DNA from: SKLM01 sp964514285
Lineage (GTDB): Bacteria; Chloroflexota; Anaerolineae; B4-G1
Assembly (NCBI GenBank): GCA_964514285.1
Contig: CAZEQC010000005.1
Location: 34,681-98,680 of the forward strand
Direction: 5' to 3'
Length of the DNA: 64,000 bases
Shown: positions 8,213-15,991 of the stretch, one piece after another
Position numbering within the stretch: position 1 is the first letter of the stretch
Layout: every line of letters starts with the position of its first letter
Translations under genes and position numbers: made by a program
The notes under the pieces: generated by a model
What the model saw: only the letters and a program-made list of their open reading frames with translations
Database searches by the model: none
Told to the model about the DNA's origin: nothing

Positions 8213-8263
8213 AGAGCTGTATTTGGGAGAACGGATGCCAATTAGCGACAAGGAGGTGTCGAC

Positions 8264-8416
8264 GTGCAGAAGAGACTGTTTCAAGCGTTTGTTATGGTAA
8301 CCTTGATTCTCGGGTTGGTCTTGACCCCAAGCTTGGTCAGCCAGGCAGAGGTGCTCCAATCTGGTGGCTTGATGACTCCGACCGCCCTCGATGGCGGCGG
8401 CAGCAGCGGGTGCTGA
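8264..8416 (+). CDS. Small secreted peptide precursor (50 aa)
   Basis: GTG 8264 sits 6 nt behind a perfect AGGAGGT (8251-8257). The 50-aa product begins MQKRLFQAF, continues as a hydrophobic helix (VMVTLILGLVL), and has a signal-peptidase I-like site VSQA before Glu29. Cleavage would release a 22-residue peptide that starts EVLQ and ends GGGSSGC with a C-terminal Cys. I recognise no family. The operon position, the SARP-type promoter and the export signal suggest a secreted signal or a modified peptide. It overlaps the possible GTG (8410) of the next gene but not its better ATG. Confidence 0.7.
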   Translation: MQKRLFQAFVMVTLILGLVLTPSLVSQAEVLQSGGLMTPTALDGGGSSGC

Positions 8417-8427
8417 AGGGGGAGGGT

Positions 8428-8655
8428 ATGCCGAGGAACATCGACGCTCTCATCTGGCGGGCATTCACCGATGGTGCTTTTCGGAAAGGCCTACTCAATG
8501 GCAGTCGTCCTGAGTTGGTGGATGCTATGGGCCTGACGGCTGAGGAGAGAGAAGCCGTGCTCTCGGTGGAGGCCGACTCGCTGGAGGCCTTCGCCGGAGC
8601 GCTTTGTCAGTCTTGCTCAGACTCCTGTCTAGCGCAAGGATGGGGTCCGGCTTGA
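8428..8655 (+). CDS. Small protein A, leader-peptide-like with Cys-rich tail
   Basis: A 75-aa protein. ATG 8428 is preferred over GTG 8410 because it follows a G-rich Shine-Dalgarno (AAGGGGGAGG). The core LIWRAFTDGAFRKGLLNG and LTAEEREAVLSVE is a short helical unit like those of the LigA/nitrile-hydratase-leader type used as leaders in some modified peptides. The tail LCQSCSDSCLAQGWGPA has three closely spaced Cys and several Ser. It shares spacing and the EERE.V.S.E motif with the next gene, so the two are paralogues. No peptide-modifying enzyme was seen nearby. Function unknown. Confidence 0.65.
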   Translation: MPRNIDALIWRAFTDGAFRKGLLNGSRPELVDAMGLTAEEREAVLSVEADSLEAFAGALCQSCSDSCLAQGWGPA

Positions 8656-8679
8656 GTTGCTTCTCACTGGAGGCATAAT

Positions 8680-8931
8680 ATGTCACACGTGGCACTAAGG
8701 GGATTGATCGGTGCTGCGCTGGTCGATCGCGACTTATGTGACGGCCTGATGAATGGGCGTCGTTCGGTGTTGCTGGACGAGTTCGATCTCAGCGATGAGG
8801 AGCGTGAGGTAGTGGCCTCGTTCGAGGATGGGTCTGTACGCGACCTTGCCGGAAGTGTGCACGACTGGCTCAAGGAGCGAAGTAGCTCGGCCTCGCCACG
8901 CGTAGATTGCAGCTCGATCCAGGTTCTTTAG
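8680..8931 (+). CDS. Small protein B, paralogue of protein A
   Basis: An 83-aa protein with ATG 8680 behind GGAGG (8669-8673). It aligns with protein A over LI.AAL.D, GLMNGRRSVLLDEFDLS and DEEREVVASFED. Its tail is Ser-rich with one Cys (near VDCSS). The 24-nt gap to gene A and near-contact with the next gene (stop 8929-8931, next GTG 8939) indicate one operon. Function unknown; a leader-like or protein-protein role is possible. Confidence 0.65.
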   Translation: MSHVALRGLIGAALVDRDLCDGLMNGRRSVLLDEFDLSDEEREVVASFEDGSVRDLAGSVHDWLKERSSSASPRVDCSSIQVL

Positions 8932-8938
8932 GAGTTCT

Positions 8939-9484
8939 GTGTCCGAGTCCGGGTATCCATATGAGAGGGAAACCCAGGCCTATCTCGGCGAGGTGCCGTC
9001 AAGTTTGGACGGTTTTCTGGTTGAGAGCCTGGCCTACGGGCTCCTGCAAGCCGCTCACATCGAGGGGCCGCCGGTTCCCGTGCGCGAGATGGTTAGAGCT
9101 CCTCATCCGGTCTTTGAGCAGTTAAGTCTGTTGGAGTTGAATCTCGGTCTATACGATGCAGTCTACCGGTCGCTGATCAATGGTTCTTGCCTGATCGCGG
9201 TTGATCTGGAGCATCCGCGTACCGTCCAGCGCTTCGCCATGGCGAGGGAGCTGTACGTGGCCTTTTGCCGCTCCCGTCGTGCCGCTGAGTTGGATTGGTT
9301 GGATCGAGACCGTCCCCGCGAGAGGAGCGGCTTCTTCGCCCGTTGTCTGCTGATGCCGGCAGCGTGGGTGAAGCAGATCGCCCCCAGAACGAGCTCTGTG
9401 GCAGAGCTTGCCGCTGTTTTTGATGTCTCGGTCGAAATGATGACTCGTAGGCTGCAAGAGTTGGGTGTAGAGCACAGCGTGTAG
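8939..9484 (+). CDS. Degenerate ImmA/IrrE-like protein
   Basis: A 181-aa protein. The N-terminal SLAYGLLQAAHIEGPPVPVREMV and the C-terminal half (RFAMARELYVAF, then ERSGFFARCLLMPAAWV, then LAAVFDVSVEMMTRRLQELG) follow the ImmA/IrrE layout. In that family RFxxAHELGH carries the zinc-binding HExxH. Here the place reads ARELYVAF, so both His residues are missing and proteolysis is unlikely. The C-terminal 'LLMP' helix and DNA-binding-like helix are kept. GTG 8939 has GGAG 4 nt upstream. It may be a regulatory or peptide-binding pseudo-peptidase for the upstream peptides. A terminator follows. Confidence 0.65.
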   Translation: MSESGYPYERETQAYLGEVPSSLDGFLVESLAYGLLQAAHIEGPPVPVREMVRAPHPVFEQLSLLELNLGLYDAVYRSLINGSCLIAVDLEHPRTVQRFAMARELYVAFCRSRRAAELDWLDRDRPRERSGFFARCLLMPAAWVKQIAPRTSSVAELAAVFDVSVEMMTRRLQELGVEHSV

Positions 9485-9519
9485 TTTCAATTCGATATCC
9501 GTCCTCCCGAAGCTTTGAA

Positions 9520-9579
9520 GCGAGAGGCGGCTTCCCGCGTCCTGTCGTAAGGATGTGAGAAGCCCGCGCTCGCTTTTTT
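9520..9579 (+). terminator. Intrinsic terminator of the peptide operon
   Basis: GCGAG plus GGCTTC pairs with GAAGCC plus CTCGC across a small internal loop; the 3' arm ends at 9573, followed by TTTTTT (9574-9579). An inner TCCT/AGGA stem sits in the loop. Confidence 0.75.
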
Positions 9580-9639
9580 GCTGGGCCGTTTGCGCCTGCT
9601 GACGTGGCTCACCGATGATGCCCACCGGCCTGCCCCTGG

Positions 9640-9668
9640 TTGCGTACCCTGTTGAGCTCGTGTACCAT
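9640..9668 (+). promoter_or_regulatory. Promoter of the solute-binding protein gene
   Basis: TTGCGT (9640-9645), 17-bp spacer, TACCAT (9663-9668). A start site near 9675 would rule out the upstream GTG 9674 and favours ATG 9695. Confidence 0.5.
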
Positions 9669-9694
9669 GACACGTGGGGGTTGGTCATAGATTG

Positions 9695-10486
9695 ATGGAT
9701 GCGTGGAGCTTTTCGTGGGTGGGGCATCGAGTCCTTGCAGGCCTGCTCGTTGTCGTCGTCTTGATCGCTTGTTCCTCCTCTGTGGATCCCACTTGGCAGC
9801 GACTGCAGGAGACAGGCACGCTTCGGGTGGGTATGGATGCCAGCTTCCCCCCTTTTGAGTACATTGCTGCCGACGGGGCCTTGGCCGGTCTCGACGTGGA
9901 TCTGGCGCAAGAGATAGCCAGGCGGCTGGATCTGGAGCCTCGCTTCGTCGCTAACTTACCTTACGACGGTCTCTACGACGCCCTGAAGGCGGAGCGTGTC
10001 GACCTCGTCGTTTCCGCATTGACCGTCGACCCGTCCCGGATGGAGGACTACGCCTACTCACGTACCTACTTCGACGCCGGTCACGTCCTAGTCTCGCGAA
10101 CAGGCGAGGAGTCTGTAGCATCGATGACCCAGCTTAGCGGGCACCGTCTTACCGTCGTCCTGGGGACAGAGGGGGATCGAGAGGGACGCCGATGGGCGCG
10201 GCGTCAGGCAGACCTGACCCTCGTTCAGTATCGAACGCCAGACCAGGCCCTGAGCGCAGTCGAGGACGGGGAGGCGGAGGTCGCTCTGGTCGATCACGTC
10301 TCGGCGCTGGAGGTGGTCGGTGAGAAGAGCGATCTGGTCATCGTTGGAGAGCCGGTGACCGAGGTGCCGTACGCCTGCGCTATGCGGCGGGAGAGCGTGC
10401 AACTGCTGCAGGCGGTCAACGGTGCACTGGCGGCTATGGAGGACGATGGGACCATGGACGCGTTGATCGCCGAGTGGCTTAGGTAG
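9695..10486 (+). CDS. Lipoprotein substrate-binding protein, amino-acid ABC-transporter family (SBP_bac_3)
   Basis: From ATG 9695 the product is 263 aa. A hydrophobic segment ends in a lipobox LIAC, so the Cys would be lipidated. The mature part has the family-3 pattern: LRVGMDASFPPFEY, LAGLDVDLAQEIARRL, YDGLYDALKAERVDLVVSALT, then a second lobe with EVPYACAMRRES. It would bind an amino acid or similar polar solute outside the membrane. No permease or ATPase gene is adjacent, so the partner lies elsewhere or the protein senses rather than imports. GTG 9674 is an alternative start. It is convergent with the next gene, with only a weak GAGGAG/CTCCTC hairpin (10490-10505) between them. Confidence 0.82.
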   Translation: MDAWSFSWVGHRVLAGLLVVVVLIACSSSVDPTWQRLQETGTLRVGMDASFPPFEYIAADGALAGLDVDLAQEIARRLDLEPRFVANLPYDGLYDALKAERVDLVVSALTVDPSRMEDYAYSRTYFDAGHVLVSRTGEESVASMTQLSGHRLTVVLGTEGDREGRRWARRQADLTLVQYRTPDQALSAVEDGEAEVALVDHVSALEVVGEKSDLVIVGEPVTEVPYACAMRRESVQLLQAVNGALAAMEDDGTMDALIAEWLR

Positions 10487-10544
10487 AGGGAGGAGGCTAC
10501 TCCTCGACGATGACTGGGCCTGCGCCCTTACCTGTCCAGGTCGG

Positions 10545-13500
10545 CTAGGGAACCTCGACGCTCCTGGTCAGCAACAGACGATCGTCCTGGAGCGGTGCCT
10601 CCTCTGCGTTCACGGCTTCGAGTCGCTGCTTGGACTCCGGATCGTACCAGCCGACCGCCAGATCGTAGCGTCCGGCTGGAACGTCTCGGGTCGAGAGCTC
10701 TATCTCGTCCGTGACGACCTCCCCCGAGGCCCATCGGCCGGTCGGATAGGTGAATCCTCGAGGCATCGTGTCCACCTGTGCCACCGGCTCTCCAGTCTGA
10801 GGGTCAGCCAGGTGAACAAAGAGCATGTAATGCTGGTCCGGCGTGGCCAACGCTTGCCAATAGAGCGTCAGGCTCAGGCTTTCTCTCCCCTCCACCAGAT
10901 CATATCCTGCCAGCTCGATCACGTCCCCGAAACGGGCTCCTACGTTGTGGTCCATGGGGGGGAGTTTCCAGACTCGGTCCTGCTTCTCGATTTGAAGGGA
11001 GGCGGGATGGGTATAGGAGCCGATGGTGGTTCCCTCTTTCGGTTCTTTGAGCTTGAGGGAGAGCGTGTAGCTCCCCGGTGGAGTGGTGGGAGGAATGGGC
11101 AAGGCTGTGCGCCCCGTGATCCAGACCCCGTCCGACCATTCCGTCGGTGAGGATCCGGGGGCCATCGGGCGCGTCTTGGTGATGGTACGAGTGAGCCCCG
11201 TCAGATGCCATTCGACGGCGTAATCCGCTGAGGGGCTTTTCAAGGTCGACCAATGCGCCCTGATCTTCAACTCTTCCCCTTGTGAAACGTCCCGGGGCAT
11301 CTCAAGTTGGCTAAGCACCAGCTCCTCGCCGAACTGAGCTACCTTGGTCGCTGCATCAGGTTGGCTGGTGGCCTGTGTCAGGGCGACGGTCGCAGTATGC
11401 TTCCCGACGCTCTCCCACGTTGCGACGTCGTAAAGCTCGACGGTGAGCGTGTACGTCTCGCCAGGGGGGGCACCGGGCTGCACGGCGGGGACGTGATGAT
11501 CGTGGATGAGGTCATGCAGAGGCCAGAGGCTGGTGGGCAGGAAGCCGTGACCCGGCTGTGTGTTGTAGCCGGAGCGCTCTCCCTGGTGTAGCCATTCGTT
11601 ACCTGCGCGGTCGATCAGGCTCAGGCTGAGGCCGTAGTTGGCGGCGACGTGTCCCACAGCGGACCAGCCAAGTTGAACGTCGAGCCGGCTTGATGCAGAT
11701 TGGGTGACCTCGATCGTGTGCAGACGCAACGCTCCACCGGCGAAGGTGGCACGTGCCGACGCCTCGGGGGCGTCTTGTCCTCTATCTATCCATATCGGCC
11801 GCAGATAGACTGGGCTTCCGTCCGTGACTTGAAGCAAGTAGATACCCGGCGGCGTTTCTTCGGGGATGACCAGGGACGTTACAACAGTGCCTGTGAGGCC
11901 AGGCGTGGCTTGTTCCACATCGGGCACGAGGGGCGCTTCCGCCATAGCTGGCAGCCCGTCGTGGCGTATGGCGGCTGGCGAGATCAACCGCAGCCACGTC
12001 TGAGCTTCCGTCGATGCCACTAATGAGTGATCCTGGCGCGCTACCCAATCGACCGCCACCCGCAGGGTGGCCCCGGGGGCAATCCTTTGGGACGTCGGAG
12101 ATGCAGCGCTCTCATAGCTGTAGCTGGTCATCCGCCAGCCGTCGAAGGACACACCACCTGGGTTGTGATGGAGATACGGCATCTCCTCGAAATCCATGGT
12201 CAGATCGTGCTGATCCCCAGCGGTGACACGAGGCTGAAAAACCATCAACAAAGCCACCAGGACGACAAACGGCAAATAGGTGAGCGCTGCATACGGATAG
12301 CGGGTTCTGGAGGTCCCCCTTCTTGGCTCAGGCTTCTTGGTTCTTCTCTTTTCGTCTTGCTCGTCTCCATCGCCTCCATCGCCTCCAGGCAGCCCCCTGC
12401 TCAAGATGTAGAGAGCGAGGGCCGTCAGTGCGGCGATGAGCGACGTGATCTCAGCCCCCAGTCGCAGCGGCGTACGTCCAAGGCGGATGTCGACGGTGTG
12501 CGATCCAGCGGGGATGGACAAGCTCAAATAGCCCGAACCGGCCGCTGCCTCCACCGCCACGCGCGTGCCGTCGATGAGGGCGTACCAGCCCGGCCAGTAG
12601 TAGAGGGGGAAGGCTACTCTGGCGCCTTCGCCTCCGGCCTCTACGTCCCACACCTGCCTTGTCGGTTCGCGGATCCTCCTCTCTGCCCTTATCGTCGCTC
12701 CGCTGATAGGCATGGCACGAGGCGGCGTGTGAGGCGAGAAGAGACGAGGCCCGGTATACGGACGGGGCTTCACCCCTCTGGGAAGATACTCGTAGCGGAT
12801 GGTCGAGCCTATGTTGCCCGAGAAGAGCTCGTAGAGCTGTAGTCGCTCCGGCGTCACGTCGTCCGCGCTGATGGACAGGTAGTCCGGTCGGAGGCCCATC
12901 AGCGCCGTCGCCAGCAGTAATCCCCCCAGGACCAGGGTCACGAGCCAGACAAGGCCGCGGCCTTGGATACCGAGGTGAGGAACGGCAGCGCCGATCAGCA
13001 ACGCGGCGAAAAGAGCCTGAATAGAGAGGAATCGCCACGGGAATTGGACCATGGGCAGGAGAGGGAGATGGTCCCAGACCATCTGCGAAAGAGGGGTCAT
13101 CAGCCAGGTGCTGATAAGGAGGCCCAGAAGCCCGAAGCCGAGCGTCATACCCCCTGGATCTTGGGTGGCTCCGACGGCTTTGGACGGGATGTCCGGGACG
13201 AGGGCCAGTGAGCGAAGCCCCTTGAGCGATACGAGGAGTGCACCAGCCAGGGCCAAAATGGCCTGCGCCAACCCCATGGCGAAGGGCGAGACCTTCTCCT
13301 GGCCCGTGGCGTAGTCGAAAAGCAGACTCCGTTGGACGAGGTCGGTGCCACGGAAGTGATTGCCGTAGAAGAAGTAGCCAGAGGTCTGAGCATCCAACTG
13401 GACGTACCTGGTCTCTGCCAGGGCTGGCAGCCAGAACCACGCGGAGAGCAAGAGCCCGATCAACAAGGGTAGAAGCAAGATTACGCTATGGCGTCCCAGA

Positions 13501-14198
13501 CTTCGGGATGAGGTCTCTAACCTGTGAGCTGCCGTTTGTACGACGCGAAGTGTCGCGTACAGCAAGATAAAGGGTGAGAAAATCAGAGCCGATGCATTGT
13601 GTGTGACAATGAGGCCTGCGTAGGCCAAGGCTGGCAAGAGCACTCGTCGTAGGGATGGTTGCGAGGTGAGCCGATCGAATCCCCAGAGGATGAGCGGATA
13701 GAAGGCGAAGGCCGCGAACTCGGAGAGGGAATCACCGCGCACGTACAAGTTGACGAGGTGGAAGGGAGCTGCTGCGTACGCCACAGCAGCGAGCCAGGCT
13801 CCGGCCCGGGTGTGGAGAACCCGTTGAGACCACTGGTACATACAGAGGGCTGCTGCGGCCAGAAAGAGGGTCTGGGTCAGTTTGATGGCGGTGAGGATGT
13901 CCAGGCCAACGAGCTTGAGACTTGCAGCGACATAGTAGGGCAGCGCTGCATAGTAGCTGAAGAAGGGGTAGCCAAATCCATAGGCGGCGTCGGGCATCCA
14001 GCGGGCTGGGAGGACACCGGCTCGCAGGTTCGCCGCCAGCTGATGCGTACGGAGCAGTAGAAAGGGGCTGTCACCGCCCCCGCGGGTGTTGAGAAGACCT
14101 GCACCCCAGAGCGGGACTGCCGCCAGGAGTGATACAAACAAGAGCGTCGCCTTGGGGATGATCCTTTCCCAGGCGACGCTCCGCGAAGCGTTCTTCAT
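10545..14198 (-). CDS. Large membrane protein with PTPS-related GT-C domain and C-terminal beta domains
   Basis: A 1217-aa protein. The first ~600 residues hold about 13 membrane helices; after the first comes GGGDSPFLLLRTHQLAANLRAGVLPARWMPDAAYG-type sequence, typical of the '6-pyruvoyl-tetrahydropterin synthase related' membrane family (GT-C-like fold). After another membrane helix near 640-660 the remaining ~550 residues look extracytoplasmic: three or four beta-sandwich-like units with recurring patterns such as YDVATWESVGKHTATV and SLTLYWQAL...YMLFVHLADPQTGE. A role in exporting or building cell-surface glycans is inferred. It ends the minus-strand run of membrane glycosyltransferases. 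Confidence 0.75.
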   Translation of the reverse strand: MKNASRSVAWERIIPKATLLFVSLLAAVPLWGAGLLNTRGGGDSPFLLLRTHQLAANLRAGVLPARWMPDAAYGFGYPFFSYYAALPYYVAASLKLVGLDILTAIKLTQTLFLAAAALCMYQWSQRVLHTRAGAWLAAVAYAAAPFHLVNLYVRGDSLSEFAAFAFYPLILWGFDRLTSQPSLRRVLLPALAYAGLIVTHNASALIFSPFILLYATLRVVQTAAHRLETSSRSLGRHSVILLLPLLIGLLLSAWFWLPALAETRYVQLDAQTSGYFFYGNHFRGTDLVQRSLLFDYATGQEKVSPFAMGLAQAILALAGALLVSLKGLRSLALVPDIPSKAVGATQDPGGMTLGFGLLGLLISTWLMTPLSQMVWDHLPLLPMVQFPWRFLSIQALFAALLIGAAVPHLGIQGRGLVWLVTLVLGGLLLATALMGLRPDYLSISADDVTPERLQLYELFSGNIGSTIRYEYLPRGVKPRPYTGPRLFSPHTPPRAMPISGATIRAERRIREPTRQVWDVEAGGEGARVAFPLYYWPGWYALIDGTRVAVEAAAGSGYLSLSIPAGSHTVDIRLGRTPLRLGAEITSLIAALTALALYILSRGLPGGDGGDGDEQDEKRRTKKPEPRRGTSRTRYPYAALTYLPFVVLVALLMVFQPRVTAGDQHDLTMDFEEMPYLHHNPGGVSFDGWRMTSYSYESAASPTSQRIAPGATLRVAVDWVARQDHSLVASTEAQTWLRLISPAAIRHDGLPAMAEAPLVPDVEQATPGLTGTVVTSLVIPEETPPGIYLLQVTDGSPVYLRPIWIDRGQDAPEASARATFAGGALRLHTIEVTQSASSRLDVQLGWSAVGHVAANYGLSLSLIDRAGNEWLHQGERSGYNTQPGHGFLPTSLWPLHDLIHDHHVPAVQPGAPPGETYTLTVELYDVATWESVGKHTATVALTQATSQPDAATKVAQFGEELVLSQLEMPRDVSQGEELKIRAHWSTLKSPSADYAVEWHLTGLTRTITKTRPMAPGSSPTEWSDGVWITGRTALPIPPTTPPGSYTLSLKLKEPKEGTTIGSYTHPASLQIEKQDRVWKLPPMDHNVGARFGDVIELAGYDLVEGRESLSLTLYWQALATPDQHYMLFVHLADPQTGEPVAQVDTMPRGFTYPTGRWASGEVVTDEIELSTRDVPAGRYDLAVGWYDPESKQRLEAVNAEEAPLQDDRLLLTRSVEVP

Positions 14199-14242
14199 CT
14201 CCGAGTCTGCCTCCGGTTTGAGGCGAACTCAAGACGTGGCGG

Positions 14243-15820
14243 TTAGTAGCGCTGGCGTCTGGTAAGGAAGAAGAGCACCGCGATGGCTCCGGCCAGGATC
14301 AGCACCAGAACGCCCGCAATTCTCGCCACATTGCTGAGGAGCGACCCCAGCACGTTGTCCCCTCCCGTCGCCGGTGTCTCCTCACCACCCGCCGGGTCGG
14401 TGTCGGTGTCAACGGGCTCTTGATCCACGTCCTCTGACCCCGCTGCGGCGGTGGTTCGGACGTTGCCAAACTGGAGGTCGAAGCTCGTCCCCGCTGCCAG
14501 CGCGACGTTCTGCTCGGGCAGGCCGGTCGGCTCGTAGCCTGCTGGCGCCTGCTGAATCACGCGGTAGGAATCAGGTTCCAGGCCTGTGAAGCAGTAGGGC
14601 TCGTTGACGCCGTCCGAGGTGTATTCTGCCACCACGCCCGAGGCGTTGGCCAGGGTGAACTCGACGTTGGGCAGGAGGCTCTCGGTGTCGGGGTCCCGGA
14701 CCGTGTCGCCGTTGCGATCGTTGAAGGCAAGCACGCAGACTGAAGCTCCCCTAGTCTCGGGCGTCGGTGACGGCCCCGTCTCACCCTCCGATTGGGGAGT
14801 CGCTGTGGGCGGTTGTGGAAGCGGTGTGGCGGTTGGCGACTCGCTCGGGACCGAAACGACCAGTTCCTGGCCCACGCGGATTAGGTTGTTGCCCCCAATG
14901 GAACCGGCGTTGAGCTCCTGGAGCTTGTCCACGGCCACGTCATATCGGAGGGCGATGCTGCTCAAGGTCTCTCCGCTCTGGACCACGTGCACGATTGACC
15001 CATCCGGACGTGGGGTCGGGGTGGGAAGTGGGGTGGGGGAGGGCCCTGGCGTCGCCGTAGGTGGCGGTGGCGGTGGCGTCGAGGTCGGTGGGGTTGCCAT
15101 GCCAAGCGGCTCCAACCGCAGGGCGTCCATGAAGATTCCGCTGTTGTCGAGTCCCCACTTAGAGGCATACTCGACGTAGACCGTCATTTCCGGGGCCGTG
15201 GCAACGAACGTGAACTGCAGCGTGTTGCGAGTGAGGAAGAAGTTCGACGTGTTTGTGGAATTGGCCCAGTTGCTGAAGTTGATGGCGGCGTCATCCTGCC
15301 AGTTGGCGCCCTTCGGCCCAGCCCCAAGCCGTACCTGAGCGGCGAAAGGGTCGCTTGGCGGGACCTTCTTGCCGTCCCATTCAAACGTATCCACGTAAAC
15401 GGGCACCACGAAACGGTACTCGCGCCCGGCCTCCAGGCCGCTGACGTCCTGCGATATGCCTGCGTGAATAGGAGACTTGGCCCAGAATATCTTCAACGTG
15501 TAACTACCGTCCCAGAAGAAGAGTGAGTGCTCGTCCGGTGGGACCTGGGTCCTCGGCAGGACGCGGCTTTCCGGGCGGGCGGTGACGTTGGCGGCGTCAC
15601 CCATCTCCTCGCCCTCTGTCCAGTTCAAGTTCCAGTGATTGGGACACTGCTGGGTGCTGCTGACGTCATACCAGCCTTGCTCAAAACCTCCATTCTTGAG
15701 AAGGTTCTGTTCCTGGGCTTGAACCTGCTGTGGAGCCGCAGAGAGCACGACTGTTACGACGATGTTCAGGACTAAGACCGCTCTTAGAATAGGACAAACG
15801 CTCTTCTTTACCACCTTCAT
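14243..15820 (-). CDS. Secreted LysM / SdrD-B-like surface protein with C-terminal anchor
   Basis: A 525-aa protein. The N-terminal signal peptide ends near QVQAQ. Residues about 38-240 start LLKNGGFEQGW and look like a carbohydrate-binding beta-sandwich. A Pro/Thr linker leads to one LysM domain (VHVVQSGETLSSIALRYDV...IRVGQELVV). A second linker leads to a CNA/SdrD-B-like unit (VCVLAFNDRNGDTVRDPD...YCFTGLEPDSYRV). The end is ETPATGGDN, a membrane helix and RRQRY. TPATG then helix then Arg matches a sorting signal, and a sortase is present at 44078. It should bind peptidoglycan through LysM and be held at the surface. Confidence 0.8.
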   Translation of the reverse strand: MKVVKKSVCPILRAVLVLNIVVTVVLSAAPQQVQAQEQNLLKNGGFEQGWYDVSSTQQCPNHWNLNWTEGEEMGDAANVTARPESRVLPRTQVPPDEHSLFFWDGSYTLKIFWAKSPIHAGISQDVSGLEAGREYRFVVPVYVDTFEWDGKKVPPSDPFAAQVRLGAGPKGANWQDDAAINFSNWANSTNTSNFFLTRNTLQFTFVATAPEMTVYVEYASKWGLDNSGIFMDALRLEPLGMATPPTSTPPPPPPTATPGPSPTPLPTPTPRPDGSIVHVVQSGETLSSIALRYDVAVDKLQELNAGSIGGNNLIRVGQELVVSVPSESPTATPLPQPPTATPQSEGETGPSPTPETRGASVCVLAFNDRNGDTVRDPDTESLLPNVEFTLANASGVVAEYTSDGVNEPYCFTGLEPDSYRVIQQAPAGYEPTGLPEQNVALAAGTSFDLQFGNVRTTAAAGSEDVDQEPVDTDTDPAGGEETPATGGDNVLGSLLSNVARIAGVLVLILAGAIAVLFFLTRRQRY

Positions 15821-15991
15821 CCTCCTCGATCCATCGACTTTCTCTGGGATATCCTCAATGGGATTGGTTTAACGTTGCAAGCTTGCGACGATGCTCAGGG
15901 GACGACCAGCGCTATTGAGCTCCAACGCCCCAGCCTATGTTTCGACCGGGCAGTGATTTTAGCACATTTGACCAAAAGCACAAAGCCCGGT

